A program made the translations under genes and the position numbers. Source: Vreelandella songnenensis (GTDB lineage Bacteria; Pseudomonadota; Gammaproteobacteria; Pseudomonadales; Halomonadaceae). Taken from it: a DNA stretch of 64,000 nt. The notes beneath the pieces are model-generated. The model saw only the letters and a list, made by a program, of their open reading frames with translations. It was not told the DNA's origin and did no database searches. The DNA lies in contig NZ_PVTK01000005.1 in the NCBI RefSeq assembly GCF_003002925.1, forward strand, positions 1-64,000, in the 5' to 3' direction. Shown piece after piece: positions 55,899-63,954 of the stretch (position 1 is the first letter of the stretch; each line of letters opens with the position of its first letter).

Positions 55899-56528
55899 TT
55901 AATTTGCCTTCTGGCTGACCACGACCATTGCCGGGCGAACCAAACGGCCGTTCAGCAGGTAACCTTTCTGCATCACGTCCATCACCGTATTGGGTTCAAG
56001 CTCGGGGTTGGGCACCATGGCCATGGCTTCGTGCACCTGCGGGTCGAAGGGCTCGCCGTGAGGTTCGATGCTTTCGACGCCGAAACGGTTGAGAACGTCG
56101 AGCTGCATCTTCAGCGTCATGGAAACGCCTTCACGGTGTACGTCCGAGGCGCCGTCCTGCATGGATTCCAAGGCCTTCTCCAGGCTATCCACCACGGGCA
56201 GCAGGTCCTTGACGAACTTTTCCAGGGCAAACTTGCGAGCCTTGTCAGCTTCCTGCTCGGCGCGGCGGCGCACGTTCTGGGCTTCGGCAGCGGCGCGCAG
56301 GGCCTGGTCCTTGGCTTCCGAAAGGCTCTGCTCAAGCTCTTCCACCTGGGCGGCCAGCATGTCAGCTTCCGGGTTGCCAAGACTTCCTTCAAGCGGCATT
56401 TCGTCGTTCACCAAGCCTTCAAGCTCGCCATCGACAAGGCGCTCCTGGGCGTCTTGATCGGTAATTTCAGCTTCCTGTTCCTGACGGGCCAACTCATTAT
56501 CCAGCGGCGTTTGCGGTTCTTTTGCCAT
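55899..56528 (-). CDS. grpE: Nucleotide exchange factor GrpE
   Basis: A 209-residue co-chaperone that releases ADP from DnaK. It has a long acidic N-terminal coiled coil (about 50-115) and the beta domain with [20 protein letters not shown] and the C-terminal signature [17 protein letters not shown] (excerpts). It is the first gene of grpE-dnaK-dnaJ, divergent from recN, as in many gammaproteobacteria. Confidence 0.97.
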   Translation of the reverse strand: MAKEPQTPLDNELARQEQEAEITDQDAQERLVDGELEGLVNDEMPLEGSLGNPEADMLAAQVEELEQSLSEAKDQALRAAAEAQNVRRRAEQEADKARKFALEKFVKDLLPVVDSLEKALESMQDGASDVHREGVSMTLKMQLDVLNRFGVESIEPHGEPFDPQVHEAMAMVPNPELEPNTVMDVMQKGYLLNGRLVRPAMVVVSQKAN

Positions 56529-56632
56529 GCCATGCTCCTGAAAAGTGAAGGCGGGCCTTGGCAGGCCCGGCGTTATCTGTAAAACGTCGTCTATAAAAGC
56601 TCACCGAAGAGCATTAGATGCCTATGCACGCT

Positions 56633-56660
56633 ATATGGGGGCCATAAAAGCCATCTCAAG
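56633..56660 (-). promoter_or_regulatory. Sigma-32 (heat-shock) promoter of grpE
   Basis: On the minus strand CTTGAGA (56660-56654) and CCCCATAT (56640-56633) are 13 bp apart, a near-perfect RpoH promoter. The start would be about 100 nt before the grpE ATG. Confidence 0.8.
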
Positions 56661-56752
56661 AGGGGCATTGAAGTGAGTTATCGACTACTGTATAAAACAC
56701 CAATTATTGGATAAGTATCCAGCTTCTGTGTCGCACCGCCTCAGGAGGCATC

Positions 56753-58426
56753 ATGCTTACTCAGCTAGCGATTCAAGATTACGCCATTGTCGACCGCCTT
56801 GAGCTTGACCTGACCCACGGCATGACCGCCATTACCGGGGAAACAGGCGCGGGCAAATCCATTTTGCTCGGCGCCCTGGGCCTGTGCCTGGGTGAGCGCG
56901 CCGATGCGGGCAGCGTCCGCCACGGCTGCGAGCGCACCGATCTCTCCGCACGCTTTGATATTCAGCATCTGCCCGCCGCCATCGAGTGGCTGCAGTCGCG
57001 CGAGCTGCCGTTTGATGAGTGCCTGCTGCGCCGCGTGGTGACCGCAAGCGGTCGCTCGAAAGCGTGGATCAACGGTCATCCGGCCACCATCAGCGACCTG
57101 AAATCCCTGGGTGAGCAGCTCATTCAGATACACGGCCAGCATGCCCATCAGGCGCTGATGCGTGAAGAGATGCATCTTGCCCTTTTGGATGATTACGCCG
57201 GCCTGCATGCGGCCCGCACCGAACTGGCAGACACCTTTCGCGAATGGCGCCACGCCCGGCGGCGACTCAAGAAGCTCAGCGAGGAAGGCAGCGAGGTTGA
57301 AGCCAAGCGCCAGCTGCTGCGCTACCAGGTAGAAGAGCTTGATCAGTTGGGTCTTGGCGAAGGCGAGCTGAAGACCCTGGAGGAAGAGCAGCACACCCTG
57401 GCCCACGCTGAAGAGACGCTGCGCGAAACCCAGTTTGCTGCCGACTGCTGCGAAAGCGATGAAGGTGGCGCCCTCTCTCTGCTCAATCAGGCTTACGCCC
57501 ACCTGAGCGCCCTGCCGGGCAGCGACAAGGGCACTCTGGCCAATACGCTGGCCATGCTGCGCGATGCGCGCATTCAGGTGGAAGAGGCTTCCGGCGAACT
57601 GCACCGCCTTGCCAGCACCACCGAACTCGACCCGGAGCGGCTGGCGTGGGTGGAAGACCGCCTGGCGGATGTACACCGCGTGGCGCGCAAGCATCACGTG
57701 GCACCGGAAGAGATTTACGCCCTGCATGAATCTCTGCAGCGTGAAGTGGCCCAGCTGGAGGCCAGCGACGATGACCTTGAATCGCTGAGCAATCAGGTGG
57801 CCGAATATCGCGAGCGCTACCGCCAGGATGCCAAGCGCATCAGCGAAGCCCGCCAGAAGGCTGCCGTACGCCTGGGCAAGGAAGTACAGCAGCAGCTGGC
57901 GTTTCTGGCCATGGGCAAGGCGCGCTTTGAAGTGGCGCTCTCCCCACGCGAAACGCCCTCTCCTGAGGGGCTCGATCATGCCCAGTTTTTGATCAGCGCC
58001 AACCCGGGTCAGCCGGCGCGCCCGCTTACCAAAGTGGCTTCCGGCGGCGAGCTTTCGCGCATCAGCCTGGCCATTCAGGTGGTAGCCGCCTCCCACTCCA
58101 CCATTCCGAGCCTGGTGTTTGACGAAGTGGATGTGGGTATCTCAGGCGCCACCGCTGAAATTGTCGGCCAGCTGCTGCGCAAGCTGGGTGAAAACGGCCA
58201 GGTGATGACGGTCACCCACCTGCCCCAGGTGGCCGCACAGGCCCACCAGCATCTGCATATCGAAAAGCGCGCCAAGCGCGATACCACCCTCACCCATATG
58301 GCATTACTGGATGAGCGCGGCCGGATCAGCGAGCTTGCCCGCATGCTGGGCGGCGTGACACTGTCCGACCAGACGCTGGCCCACGCCCGCGAAATGCTCC
58401 ACGCCAGCCAGCGCCCGCCCCACTGA
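56753..58426 (+). CDS. recN: DNA repair protein RecN
   Basis: A 557-residue SMC-like ATPase for double-strand break repair. Walker A is GETGAGKSIL (about residues 27-36). Two coiled-coil arms (about 150-210 and 320-365) flank a central region. The ABC signature is ASGGELSRISLA and Walker B is LVFDEVDVGISG. AGGAGG precedes the ATG. A degenerate LexA-like site (CTGT at 56688 without a good second half) is upstream. Confidence 0.97.
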   Translation: MLTQLAIQDYAIVDRLELDLTHGMTAITGETGAGKSILLGALGLCLGERADAGSVRHGCERTDLSARFDIQHLPAAIEWLQSRELPFDECLLRRVVTASGRSKAWINGHPATISDLKSLGEQLIQIHGQHAHQALMREEMHLALLDDYAGLHAARTELADTFREWRHARRRLKKLSEEGSEVEAKRQLLRYQVEELDQLGLGEGELKTLEEEQHTLAHAEETLRETQFAADCCESDEGGALSLLNQAYAHLSALPGSDKGTLANTLAMLRDARIQVEEASGELHRLASTTELDPERLAWVEDRLADVHRVARKHHVAPEEIYALHESLQREVAQLEASDDDLESLSNQVAEYRERYRQDAKRISEARQKAAVRLGKEVQQQLAFLAMGKARFEVALSPRETPSPEGLDHAQFLISANPGQPARPLTKVASGGELSRISLAIQVVAASHSTIPSLVFDEVDVGISGATAEIVGQLLRKLGENGQVMTVTHLPQVAAQAHQHLHIEKRAKRDTTLTHMALLDERGRISELARMLGGVTLSDQTLAHAREMLHASQRPPH

Positions 58427-58456
58427 CGCTACCGCCCACTTAATCACCGCCACGCA

Positions 58457-58508
58457 AAATACCCCCATGCCGCTTCCTGTTGATAACAGGGGCGGCATGG
58501 GGGTTTTA
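58457..58508. terminator. Bidirectional terminator between recN and fur
   Basis: A long stem (ACCCCCATGCCGC / GCGGCATGGGGGT, topped by CCTGT/ACAGG) spans 58461-58504, with TTTT on the plus side and TTTTGCG on the minus side. It lies between the convergent recN and fur genes. Confidence 0.88.
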
Positions 58509-58542
58509 GGCAGCGACTAAAACAGGCGGGCTGGCTGAGCGC

Positions 58543-58995
58543 CTATTTCTTGCTGGTGCTCACGTTGATCTGGCGTGTTACGTCCGACCCGCTGGGGCGC
58601 ACGTAAAGAACCAGAGCGTGATCGACAAGCTCATAGCCGTGCTCTTCGGCGATCTCTTGCTGGCGCCGCTCGATGATGTCATCAAGAAACTCGATGATTT
58701 CACCGCTTTCCAGACACACCATATGGTCGTGGTGGTCTTCTTGGGTCATCTCAAAGACTGCGTGGCCACCGTCAAAATTGTGACGAATCACAAGCCCCGC
58801 TGACTCGAATTGAGTCAGTACGCGGTAAACGGTTGCCAGGCCAACATCTTCGCCCGCATCAATCAGTGTTTTATACACTTCTTCTGCGCTAAGGTGATGC
58901 TGACCCGAAGCATTTTCGAGAATCTGCAGGATCTTGACGCGCGGCAGGGTCACTTTCAGCCCGGCTTTGCGCAGTTCATGGTTCTGATCGGCCAT
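58543..58995 (-). CDS. fur: Ferric uptake regulator Fur
   Basis: A 150-residue iron-responsive repressor. The winged-helix domain starts NHELRKAGLKVTLPRVKIL. The metal-binding HHDHMVCLESGEIIEF and H-rich segment FEMTQEDHHDH follow. I chose the ATG at 58995, the family N terminus, rather than the open frame to 59277, which runs into bamE. Divergent from bamE, a pairing also found in Pseudomonas. Probable target in this window: the Fur-like box at 44482. Confidence 0.98.
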   Translation of the reverse strand: MADQNHELRKAGLKVTLPRVKILQILENASGQHHLSAEEVYKTLIDAGEDVGLATVYRVLTQFESAGLVIRHNFDGGHAVFEMTQEDHHDHMVCLESGEIIEFLDDIIERRQQEIAEEHGYELVDHALVLYVRPSGSDVTRQINVSTSKK

Positions 58996-59067
58996 GGTTG
59001 CTCTTCGCAGTAACAGGTTAGGTCGGGTATGATCGACCGAAACCACGATAGTGAAGAACAGGCTCAA

Positions 59068-59538
59068 ATGCAAAAATTGACTCGCATCATCACCCTTTCC
59101 GTTGCCCTTACTGTAGTAAGTGGCTGTAGTTACGTTGGTGTTTACAAGCGTGACATCCCCCAGGGCAACCTGGTCACCGAGCAGATGGTCAGCAAGCTGC
59201 AGCCGGGCATGACCCAGGATCAGGTCGTTTATGTCATGGGCCGCCCGCTGATGGAAGCACCGTTTGATTCCAACCAATGGGATTACGTCTACCGTCTGGA
59301 CGAAGCTTATGGTGACGTTGAGCAGCGGCGCGTAACACTCACCTTCGACCCCTCAGGGCGGCTGAGCAACGTGCAGCAGCAGGGAAATTTCTCGCGCGAT
59401 ATACCAGTCAGCAGCGATAGCGGCCTGGGTCCTGCCCTGGAAGGCGCCGATCCGATGGACGCGCTACCTGCCGAGCGCGTCCAGACCCAAGCGCCGGAAA
59501 CGGCGCCGGCACCGCAGCCGGTCATTCGCGCCGAGTAA
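59068..59538 (+). CDS. bamE: Outer membrane assembly lipoprotein BamE (OmlA/SmpA)
   Basis: A 156-residue lipoprotein of the BAM complex. The signal ends in the lipobox VSGC. The SmpA/OmlA domain has GMTQDQVVYVMGRPL and the later DYVYRLDE and VTLTFDPSGRLS. The C-terminal Pro/Ala-rich tail is longer than in E. coli BamE. I chose the ATG at 59068 (MQKLTRI) as it gives a proper lipoprotein signal. Confidence 0.95.
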   Translation: MQKLTRIITLSVALTVVSGCSYVGVYKRDIPQGNLVTEQMVSKLQPGMTQDQVVYVMGRPLMEAPFDSNQWDYVYRLDEAYGDVEQRRVTLTFDPSGRLSNVQQQGNFSRDIPVSSDSGLGPALEGADPMDALPAERVQTQAPETAPAPQPVIRAE

Positions 59539-59540
59539 CC

Positions 59541-59852
59541 TTACTGGCCGCTTGCCTGGCGCTTGGCACGCTCCAGGCGGGCGGCCTTGGGGTCGATCTC
59601 CAGCGGGCGATAGACTTCCACGCGGTCTCCGACGCGCAGCGTATGCGCATCGGGGTCGCGTAGCGCCTTGCCAAAAATCCCCAGTGCCGCCTGGCTGAAC
59701 GCCGATTCCGGCAGTTCAGGAAAAAGCTCGGGCAGGCCGGCAAGGGCGACGGCCTGCCGGGCCGTTGTGCCTGATGGCACCTCCAGCGCCACGATGCGCT
59801 GCTTGTGGGGCAAAGCGAAGGCCACCTCTACCCGAAGAGTGCTAAGGGCCAT
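59541..59852 (-). CDS. rnfH: RnfH family protein
   Basis: A 103-residue ubiquitin-like-fold protein of the RnfH family. The typical parts are LRVEVAFALPHKQRIVALEV and the end motif LRVGDRVEVYRPLEIDPK. The ATG at 59852 overlaps the ratA stop by 11 bp. ratA-rnfH is a conserved pair next to smpB. The function is not known in detail. Confidence 0.93.
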   Translation of the reverse strand: MALSTLRVEVAFALPHKQRIVALEVPSGTTARQAVALAGLPELFPELPESAFSQAALGIFGKALRDPDAHTLRVGDRVEVYRPLEIDPKAARLERAKRQASGQ

Positions 59853-60276
59853 ACAGCTCGTCAGCGCGCTTGGTGAAGGCGTCCACGAGCTGCCCGGCAA
59901 TCTGCTGGAACAGCTTGCCAAACGCCATGCCTAACAGGCGGCTGGCAAACTCAAAGTCCATCTCCAGGCTCACCTTGCAGGCGTTATCCCCCATCGGAGT
60001 AAACAGCCAGCGCCCTTTCAGACGCTTGAACGGCCCTTTCACCAGGGAAAGTTCGATCCGCTCCGGGGCAAACAGGTCGTTACGCGTGGTGATGGTCTGC
60101 TCCACCCCCGCACGACCCAGCGTCATTTCACCAATCAGGTGGTCGGCGTCATGCTCAAGCAGGCGCGCACGACGACAGCCCGGTAAAAATTCGGGGTAGT
60201 GTTCGAAATCGTTGACTAGATCGAACATTTGCTGGGGGGTGTGCCGCACCAAGGCGGAACGATTGACGGTTGGCAT
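59842..60276 (-). CDS. ratA: RatA/START-like domain protein (ribosome association toxin family)
   Basis: A 144-residue START/polyketide-cyclase-like protein. The family signature FDLVNDFEHYPEFLPGC and the C-terminal LLGMAFGKLFQQIAGQLVDAF (excerpt) are present. E. coli RatA blocks 70S association when overproduced, while homologues (COQ10-like) bind ubiquinone; which applies here is open. GGAGAGG precedes the ATG at 60276. Divergent from smpB. Confidence 0.92.
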   Translation of the reverse strand: MPTVNRSALVRHTPQQMFDLVNDFEHYPEFLPGCRRARLLEHDADHLIGEMTLGRAGVEQTITTRNDLFAPERIELSLVKGPFKRLKGRWLFTPMGDNACKVSLEMDFEFASRLLGMAFGKLFQQIAGQLVDAFTKRADELYGP

Positions 60277-60334
60277 TGACCTCTCCGCTGACTTCACAGT
60301 GCCCAAAGCGTATCATGGGAAACATTTTTCAGAC

Positions 60335-60361
60335 CTTGAATGGTATCACGCCTCCCCATAT
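60335..60361 (+). promoter_or_regulatory. Sigma-32-type promoter upstream of smpB
   Basis: CTTGAAT (60335-60341) and CCCCATAT (60354-60361) are 12 bp apart, matching the RpoH consensus with one mismatch in the -35. The start would be about 35 nt before the smpB ATG. Confidence 0.6.
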
Positions 60362-60401
60362 AACGAAGGGGGTGCCACCGACAGATTATAGATGAGGTTC
60401 C

Positions 60402-60893
60402 ATGGCCACTAAGAAAGGTAACAGCAAGGGCCCTAGCAGCAGCGTTATTGCCCAGAACAAGAAGGCAAAGTTCGAATACCATATCAACGAGGTCTTCGAG
60501 GCCGGCCTGGCGCTTGCCGGCTGGGAAGTCAAAAGCCTGCGCGCGGGCAAGGCCCAGCTTACCGATACCTACATTCTGGTGCGCAACGGCGAAGCGTTTC
60601 TGCTGGGTAGCCACATCATGCCGCTCAATACGGCCAGCACCCACGAGATTGCCGACCCAACGCGTACGCGCAAGCTGCTGCTGCACCGCAAGGAGATTGC
60701 CAAGATCTTCTCGATCACCCAGGACAAGGGCCACACCTGCGTGCCGCTCAAGCTCTACTGGAAGCGCAACAAGGTGAAGTGCGAGCTTGCCCTGGTCACG
60801 GGTAAACAGCTACACGACAAGCGCGCCACGGAGAAGGATCGCGACTGGAGCCGTCAAAAAGGTAGAATTATGCGGGAACACAACAAGGCATAA
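60402..60893 (+). CDS. smpB: SsrA-binding protein SmpB
   Basis: A 163-residue partner of tmRNA in trans-translation. The OB-fold core has [20 protein letters not shown] and LLLHRKEI, and the basic C-terminal tail ends [16 protein letters not shown], which enters the decoding centre. It is followed at once by ssrA, so both parts of the ribosome rescue system lie together. Confidence 0.98.
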   Translation: MATKKGNSKGPSSSVIAQNKKAKFEYHINEVFEAGLALAGWEVKSLRAGKAQLTDTYILVRNGEAFLLGSHIMPLNTASTHEIADPTRTRKLLLHRKEIAKIFSITQDKGHTCVPLKLYWKRNKVKCELALVTGKQLHDKRATEKDRDWSRQKGRIMREHNKA

Positions 60894-60894
60894 C

Positions 60895-60923
60895 TGGTCA
60901 ATTTGCTGTGAGCACGTTAGAAT
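60895..60923 (+). promoter_or_regulatory. Promoter of ssrA (sigma-70)
   Basis: A -35 TGGTCA (60895-60900) and a -10 TAGAAT (60918-60923) are 17 bp apart, starting just past the smpB stop codon. The start would be about 10 nt before the mature tmRNA. Confidence 0.6.
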
Positions 60924-60939
60924 GCTCGCCTGTAGTTAA

Positions 60940-61319
60940 GGGGGCGACATGGTTTCGACGCCGGTGACAACCCTTGCGGTGCATGCCGAGAGCGTGATGT
61001 ATCTCGTAAATCCCACATCACGAAAAATAGTCGCAAATGACGAAAACTACGCTCAAGGCGCGCTGGCAGCTTAAACCCTGCTAGCTTCTTGTCTGGCCCC
61101 AAGGTGATGTGCCTATTCATCACTGAGGGGATATGAGCTAAAGCTGATAGGACCGCGGTTGGTGGTGTCTTCTCGTCAACCGTTAAACTTTAGAAGGCTC
61201 GCGTTGCTGAATCCTGATCGTCGGAGTCAGTGACGTTAAAGCAAATGACGAAATCTAAGCATGTAGAGCCAATAGGCGCGTGCTGGCGGACGCGGGTTCA
61301 ATTCCCGCCGCCTCCACCA
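60940..61319 (+). ncRNA. ssrA: Transfer-messenger RNA (tmRNA)
   Basis: The 5' end GGGGGCGACATGGTTTCGAC pairs with the 3' end CGCCTCCA to form the tRNA-like acceptor stem (one G-U pair), ending in encoded CCA at 61319. The T-arm GCGGGTTCAATTCCCGC is present. The tag frame starts at GCA 61033 and encodes ANDENYAQGALAA, ending TAA at 61072-61074. At 380 nt it is of normal length. The tmRNA 3' end is a frequent integration site, but no integrase follows here. Confidence 0.97.
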
Positions 61320-61335
61320 GACACCCCTACAAATC

Positions 61336-61359
61336 AAGCACCTAGCGGTGCTTTTTTTG
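61336..61359 (+). terminator. Terminator of ssrA
   Basis: A 7-bp stem AAGCACC/GGTGCTT with loop TAGC is followed by a run of T (CTTTTTTTGTTTC), 17 nt after the mature tmRNA end. Confidence 0.88.
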
Positions 61360-61420
61360 TTTCTGAAATATGAAACTACCGCGAACAATAAAATCAGCCG
61401 GTATCGAACGACGTTCTATA

Positions 61421-61454
61421 TGCCCTTGGCCGCTTCGCAGCGCGGCCAAGGGCA
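61421..61454 (-). terminator. Hairpin after the GntP gene
   Basis: A 13-bp perfect stem (61421-61433 / 61442-61454) with an 8-nt loop lies 17 bp past the gntP-type stop on the minus strand. There is no T-run after it, so it may stabilise the 3' end rather than terminate by itself. Confidence 0.5.
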
Positions 61455-61471
61455 TTAAAGCAAACAGCGCC

Positions 61472-62833
61472 TTACAACAGCACCAGCGACAGCCCATACA
61501 CCAGCAGCATTGCGGTGACGCCCTGAACCAGGGTTGCCATCGTCTGCGCCCGGTAGGCAAGCCCTACGCTCATGCGGCTGAAGCGCGAGACGACCCAGAA
61601 GAAGCTGTCATTGGCATGCGAGACCGTCATGGCGCCGGCGCCAATGGCCATTACCGTGAGCGTGCGCCCGATATCGCTGCCCAGCCCTAACGAATCCAGC
61701 ATGGGGGCAACGAGTGCGGAGGTTGTCACCAGCGCCACTGTGGACGAGCCTTGAGCTGACTTCAGCCCCGCCGAAACGATAAACGGCATCAGGATACCGA
61801 TACCCAGCGTGGAGAGCGTACTGCCCAGGTAATCGCCCAGTGGCGAGGCGCTGAGCACAGCACCAAAAGCGCCCCCGGCACCGGTAATCAGCAAGATGGG
61901 CGCCGCCGCCAGAATGCCTTCACTGATACGCTCGCTGAACTCGGCGACCTTGTCATCGCTTTTCAGCAACGTGCAGGAAAGCAGCAGGCCGATCAACAGA
62001 GCCGTCAGCGGCTGTCCGAGCAGGCTGAGGATGTCCATGACCGCCCCGTCGCCGAAAGGCGCGGCCGGAAGGCGGGCAATGGTGCCGATACAGATCAGCA
62101 GGATGGGCACGATGATAGGCGCAAACGCTGCCATCGGCCCAGGCAGGCGCCCATAGCTTGCCTTGAGCGCCTCCCAATCCTGCCACTGATCATCAGCGTG
62201 CTGGGGCGTATCGTGTACGTCCGGGGAAGTATGGGCAAAGCGCTTCGCCCAGAGCATACCGGCGATGGCCGCGACCGCAGCAATGGGAATACCCGCTGCA
62301 ATCACCAGCCCAAGGTTCGACTCAAGCCCCAGGTTGCCAGCCGCAGCAATGGGCCCAGGCGTGGGGGGCACAAAGGTATGCGTGGCATAAAGGCCGGTGG
62401 CGAGCGCCACGCTCATGGTGATCGACGAGGTATGCAGCTTCTTGGCCAGCGACTCCTTGAGCGAATTGAGAATGATGAAGCCGGAATCGCAGAACACGGG
62501 AATCGAGACGATATAGCCAATCATCGACATCGTCAGCGTGGGGAAGCGGTCTCCCAGCCGGGCAATGATGGCATCGGCCATGGTAATAGCCGCCCCGCTT
62601 TTCTCCAGAATTACCCCGATGATGGTGCCCAGCACGATTACCAGACCGATATAGCCGAGAATACCCCCAAACCCGGAGGTAATCGTGCTGACCACCGAAT
62701 CAATGGGCAGCCGATACGCAAAGGCAGCAATGAAGGCCGCGCCAAGCAGTGCCAGAAAGGGATGTACTTTCCACTTGCTGGTGGCCAGTACGATAAATGC
62801 CACCACAATCAACAGTATTAACACCAACCCCAT
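61472..62833 (-). CDS. GntP family gluconate/organic acid permease
   Basis: A 453-residue permease with about 12-14 membrane spans, of the GntP family (gluconate:H+ symporters and relatives for other sugar acids). Conserved elements include GFGGILGYIGLVIVLGTIIG, IPVFCDSGFIIL and HTFVPPTPGPIAAA. The substrate could be gluconate, glycerate, fructuronate or another hydroxy acid. No kinase or dehydrogenase gene is adjacent, though a membrane GMC dehydrogenase lies 10 kb away. Confidence 0.92.
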   Translation of the reverse strand: MGLVLILLIVVAFIVLATSKWKVHPFLALLGAAFIAAFAYRLPIDSVVSTITSGFGGILGYIGLVIVLGTIIGVILEKSGAAITMADAIIARLGDRFPTLTMSMIGYIVSIPVFCDSGFIILNSLKESLAKKLHTSSITMSVALATGLYATHTFVPPTPGPIAAAGNLGLESNLGLVIAAGIPIAAVAAIAGMLWAKRFAHTSPDVHDTPQHADDQWQDWEALKASYGRLPGPMAAFAPIIVPILLICIGTIARLPAAPFGDGAVMDILSLLGQPLTALLIGLLLSCTLLKSDDKVAEFSERISEGILAAAPILLITGAGGAFGAVLSASPLGDYLGSTLSTLGIGILMPFIVSAGLKSAQGSSTVALVTTSALVAPMLDSLGLGSDIGRTLTVMAIGAGAMTVSHANDSFFWVVSRFSRMSVGLAYRAQTMATLVQGVTAMLLVYGLSLVLL

Positions 62834-63173
62834 GCCTTTCCCCTAAATGGTTGCTTATTCAACGTGATGCGTATCACCCTCCGCTCAGCGCCTTGATCGC
62901 TCAAGCGGCCGGCATAACCTACCCGAAGTGGCTAGGGGGCGTACACTACAAGATGAAAAACCATTCAGGGCTTGCGACTTGAAGTCACTTAACCCGGGCA
63001 GCTCATATCCCCTTCTTCACAGCTGGCGTGCTCCTTCAGCCGTTCGGTACGCGCTCGAGTCCGCGTTTCAAGGCAGCCGTTGCGAACCATGGGCTGGGCG
63101 CCGGCATTTCTGCCAGCGCCCTGTTGATTGCCGGAACACTTGACGGCGTGAAAGCACGCCGATACGCGTCGGT
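62834..63173. other. 340-bp stretch without a recognised gene
   Basis: No convincing coding region is visible. A 7-bp hairpin CGGCGTG/CACGCCG (63144-63161) lies about 12 bp past the zinT stop and may be its 3' end; it lacks a T-run. A plus-strand frame ending at TAG 63177 encodes a slightly hydrophobic peptide (GAGISASALLIAGTL) but has no clear start and no family I know. The remainder presumably holds the promoter of the GntP gene. Confidence 0.5.
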
Positions 63174-63881
63174 TTAGTGAGCGAGCATCTCGTCAACGAT
63201 TCCATCACCATCAAGCTCGGACGGATAGTAAGTCGGCCAGTGGGTAACTTCTTCGAGAAGAGCGGCACGATCATCGCCCCAGTAAAGGTGGAAGTGATGC
63301 GCGTCCGTCGGGTAAATATCGTGGTCGCTGAACTGGATATATTGGGGCATATTGTCAGCGTCATCTTCGAGTTCGAAGATAAACCGTACGCCGCGATTGC
63401 CTGCTGCGTAAGTCAGAATCTCGTAACCGTCGGCACGATACTCGCCGGTCGTCTCTTCACCGTTTTCGTAGAACGTAACGCTGTTGCCTTCTATCACGAT
63501 GCGGTCTACGTCGGTTTCATAACCGGTGGTGTAGTACTGCTTGTACTCTTCGGCAGTTTTGTCGCCCTGCTCTGCCTTGTGCTCGAATACCTCGTCCAGC
63601 GTGCCATCTTCCAGGTATGGATAGACGGACTGCCAGTCACCTTCCCAGTCGGAAAGCGGGCGGTCAGCGATCTGATCATCGTCGAAATGACCCGCGTAGA
63701 TATCGCTGTCGTGGGAGTGACTGTGCGCGTGGTCGTGGTCGTGGTCGTGGGCATGATCGTGCGAGTGGCCGTGTTCATGATCGTGGTGTTCGTGGTCATC
63801 GGCAATGGCAGTGCTGGCGCCTGCCAGTACCAGCGAACTGATGGCAAATGCACTGAGATGCTTGCTTGAGAAAAGCGCCAT
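63174..63881 (-). CDS. zinT: ZinT-like periplasmic zinc-binding protein with His-rich N terminus
   Basis: A 235-residue exported protein with signal peptide (about 1-27). A His/Asp-rich stretch (about 28-60) of DHEH, HGHSHDH and similar units follows. The C-terminal YodA/ZinT lipocalin-like domain includes IYAGHFDDDQIADRPLSDWEG and the metal-ligand motif DAHHFHLYWG. ZinT delivers zinc to the ZnuABC importer under zinc limitation. I chose the ATG at 63881, after AAAGGAACC; a TTG at 63905 is less likely. A Zur-like half-site lies upstream. Confidence 0.93.
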   Translation of the reverse strand: MALFSSKHLSAFAISSLVLAGASTAIADDHEHHDHEHGHSHDHAHDHDHDHAHSHSHDSDIYAGHFDDDQIADRPLSDWEGDWQSVYPYLEDGTLDEVFEHKAEQGDKTAEEYKQYYTTGYETDVDRIVIEGNSVTFYENGEETTGEYRADGYEILTYAAGNRGVRFIFELEDDADNMPQYIQFSDHDIYPTDAHHFHLYWGDDRAALLEEVTHWPTYYPSELDGDGIVDEMLAH

Positions 63882-63935
63882 GGTGTCAGGTTCCTTTTTT
63901 GACAAGTAAAGTGGGCAAGTGCTTCCCGGCCCTTA

Positions 63936-63954
63936 AAATTACGATATAACATTG
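63936..63954 (-). promoter_or_regulatory. Possible Zur box upstream of zinT
   Basis: On the minus strand AATGTTATATCGTAATTT carries one perfect half (TGTTATA) of the gammaproteobacterial Zur consensus TGTTATANTATAACA; the other half is poor. It is about 55 nt before the zinT ATG, in promoter range. Confidence 0.4.

Noticed and set aside
56765-58096. A 443-codon minus-strand frame opposite recN
   Set aside because: Shadow of recN, whose Walker motifs and ribosome binding site are clear.
61320-61471. Possible genomic island inserted at the tmRNA 3' end
   Set aside because: No integrase, no direct repeat of the tmRNA end and no atypical genes follow; a terminator and a normal GntP permease gene come next.
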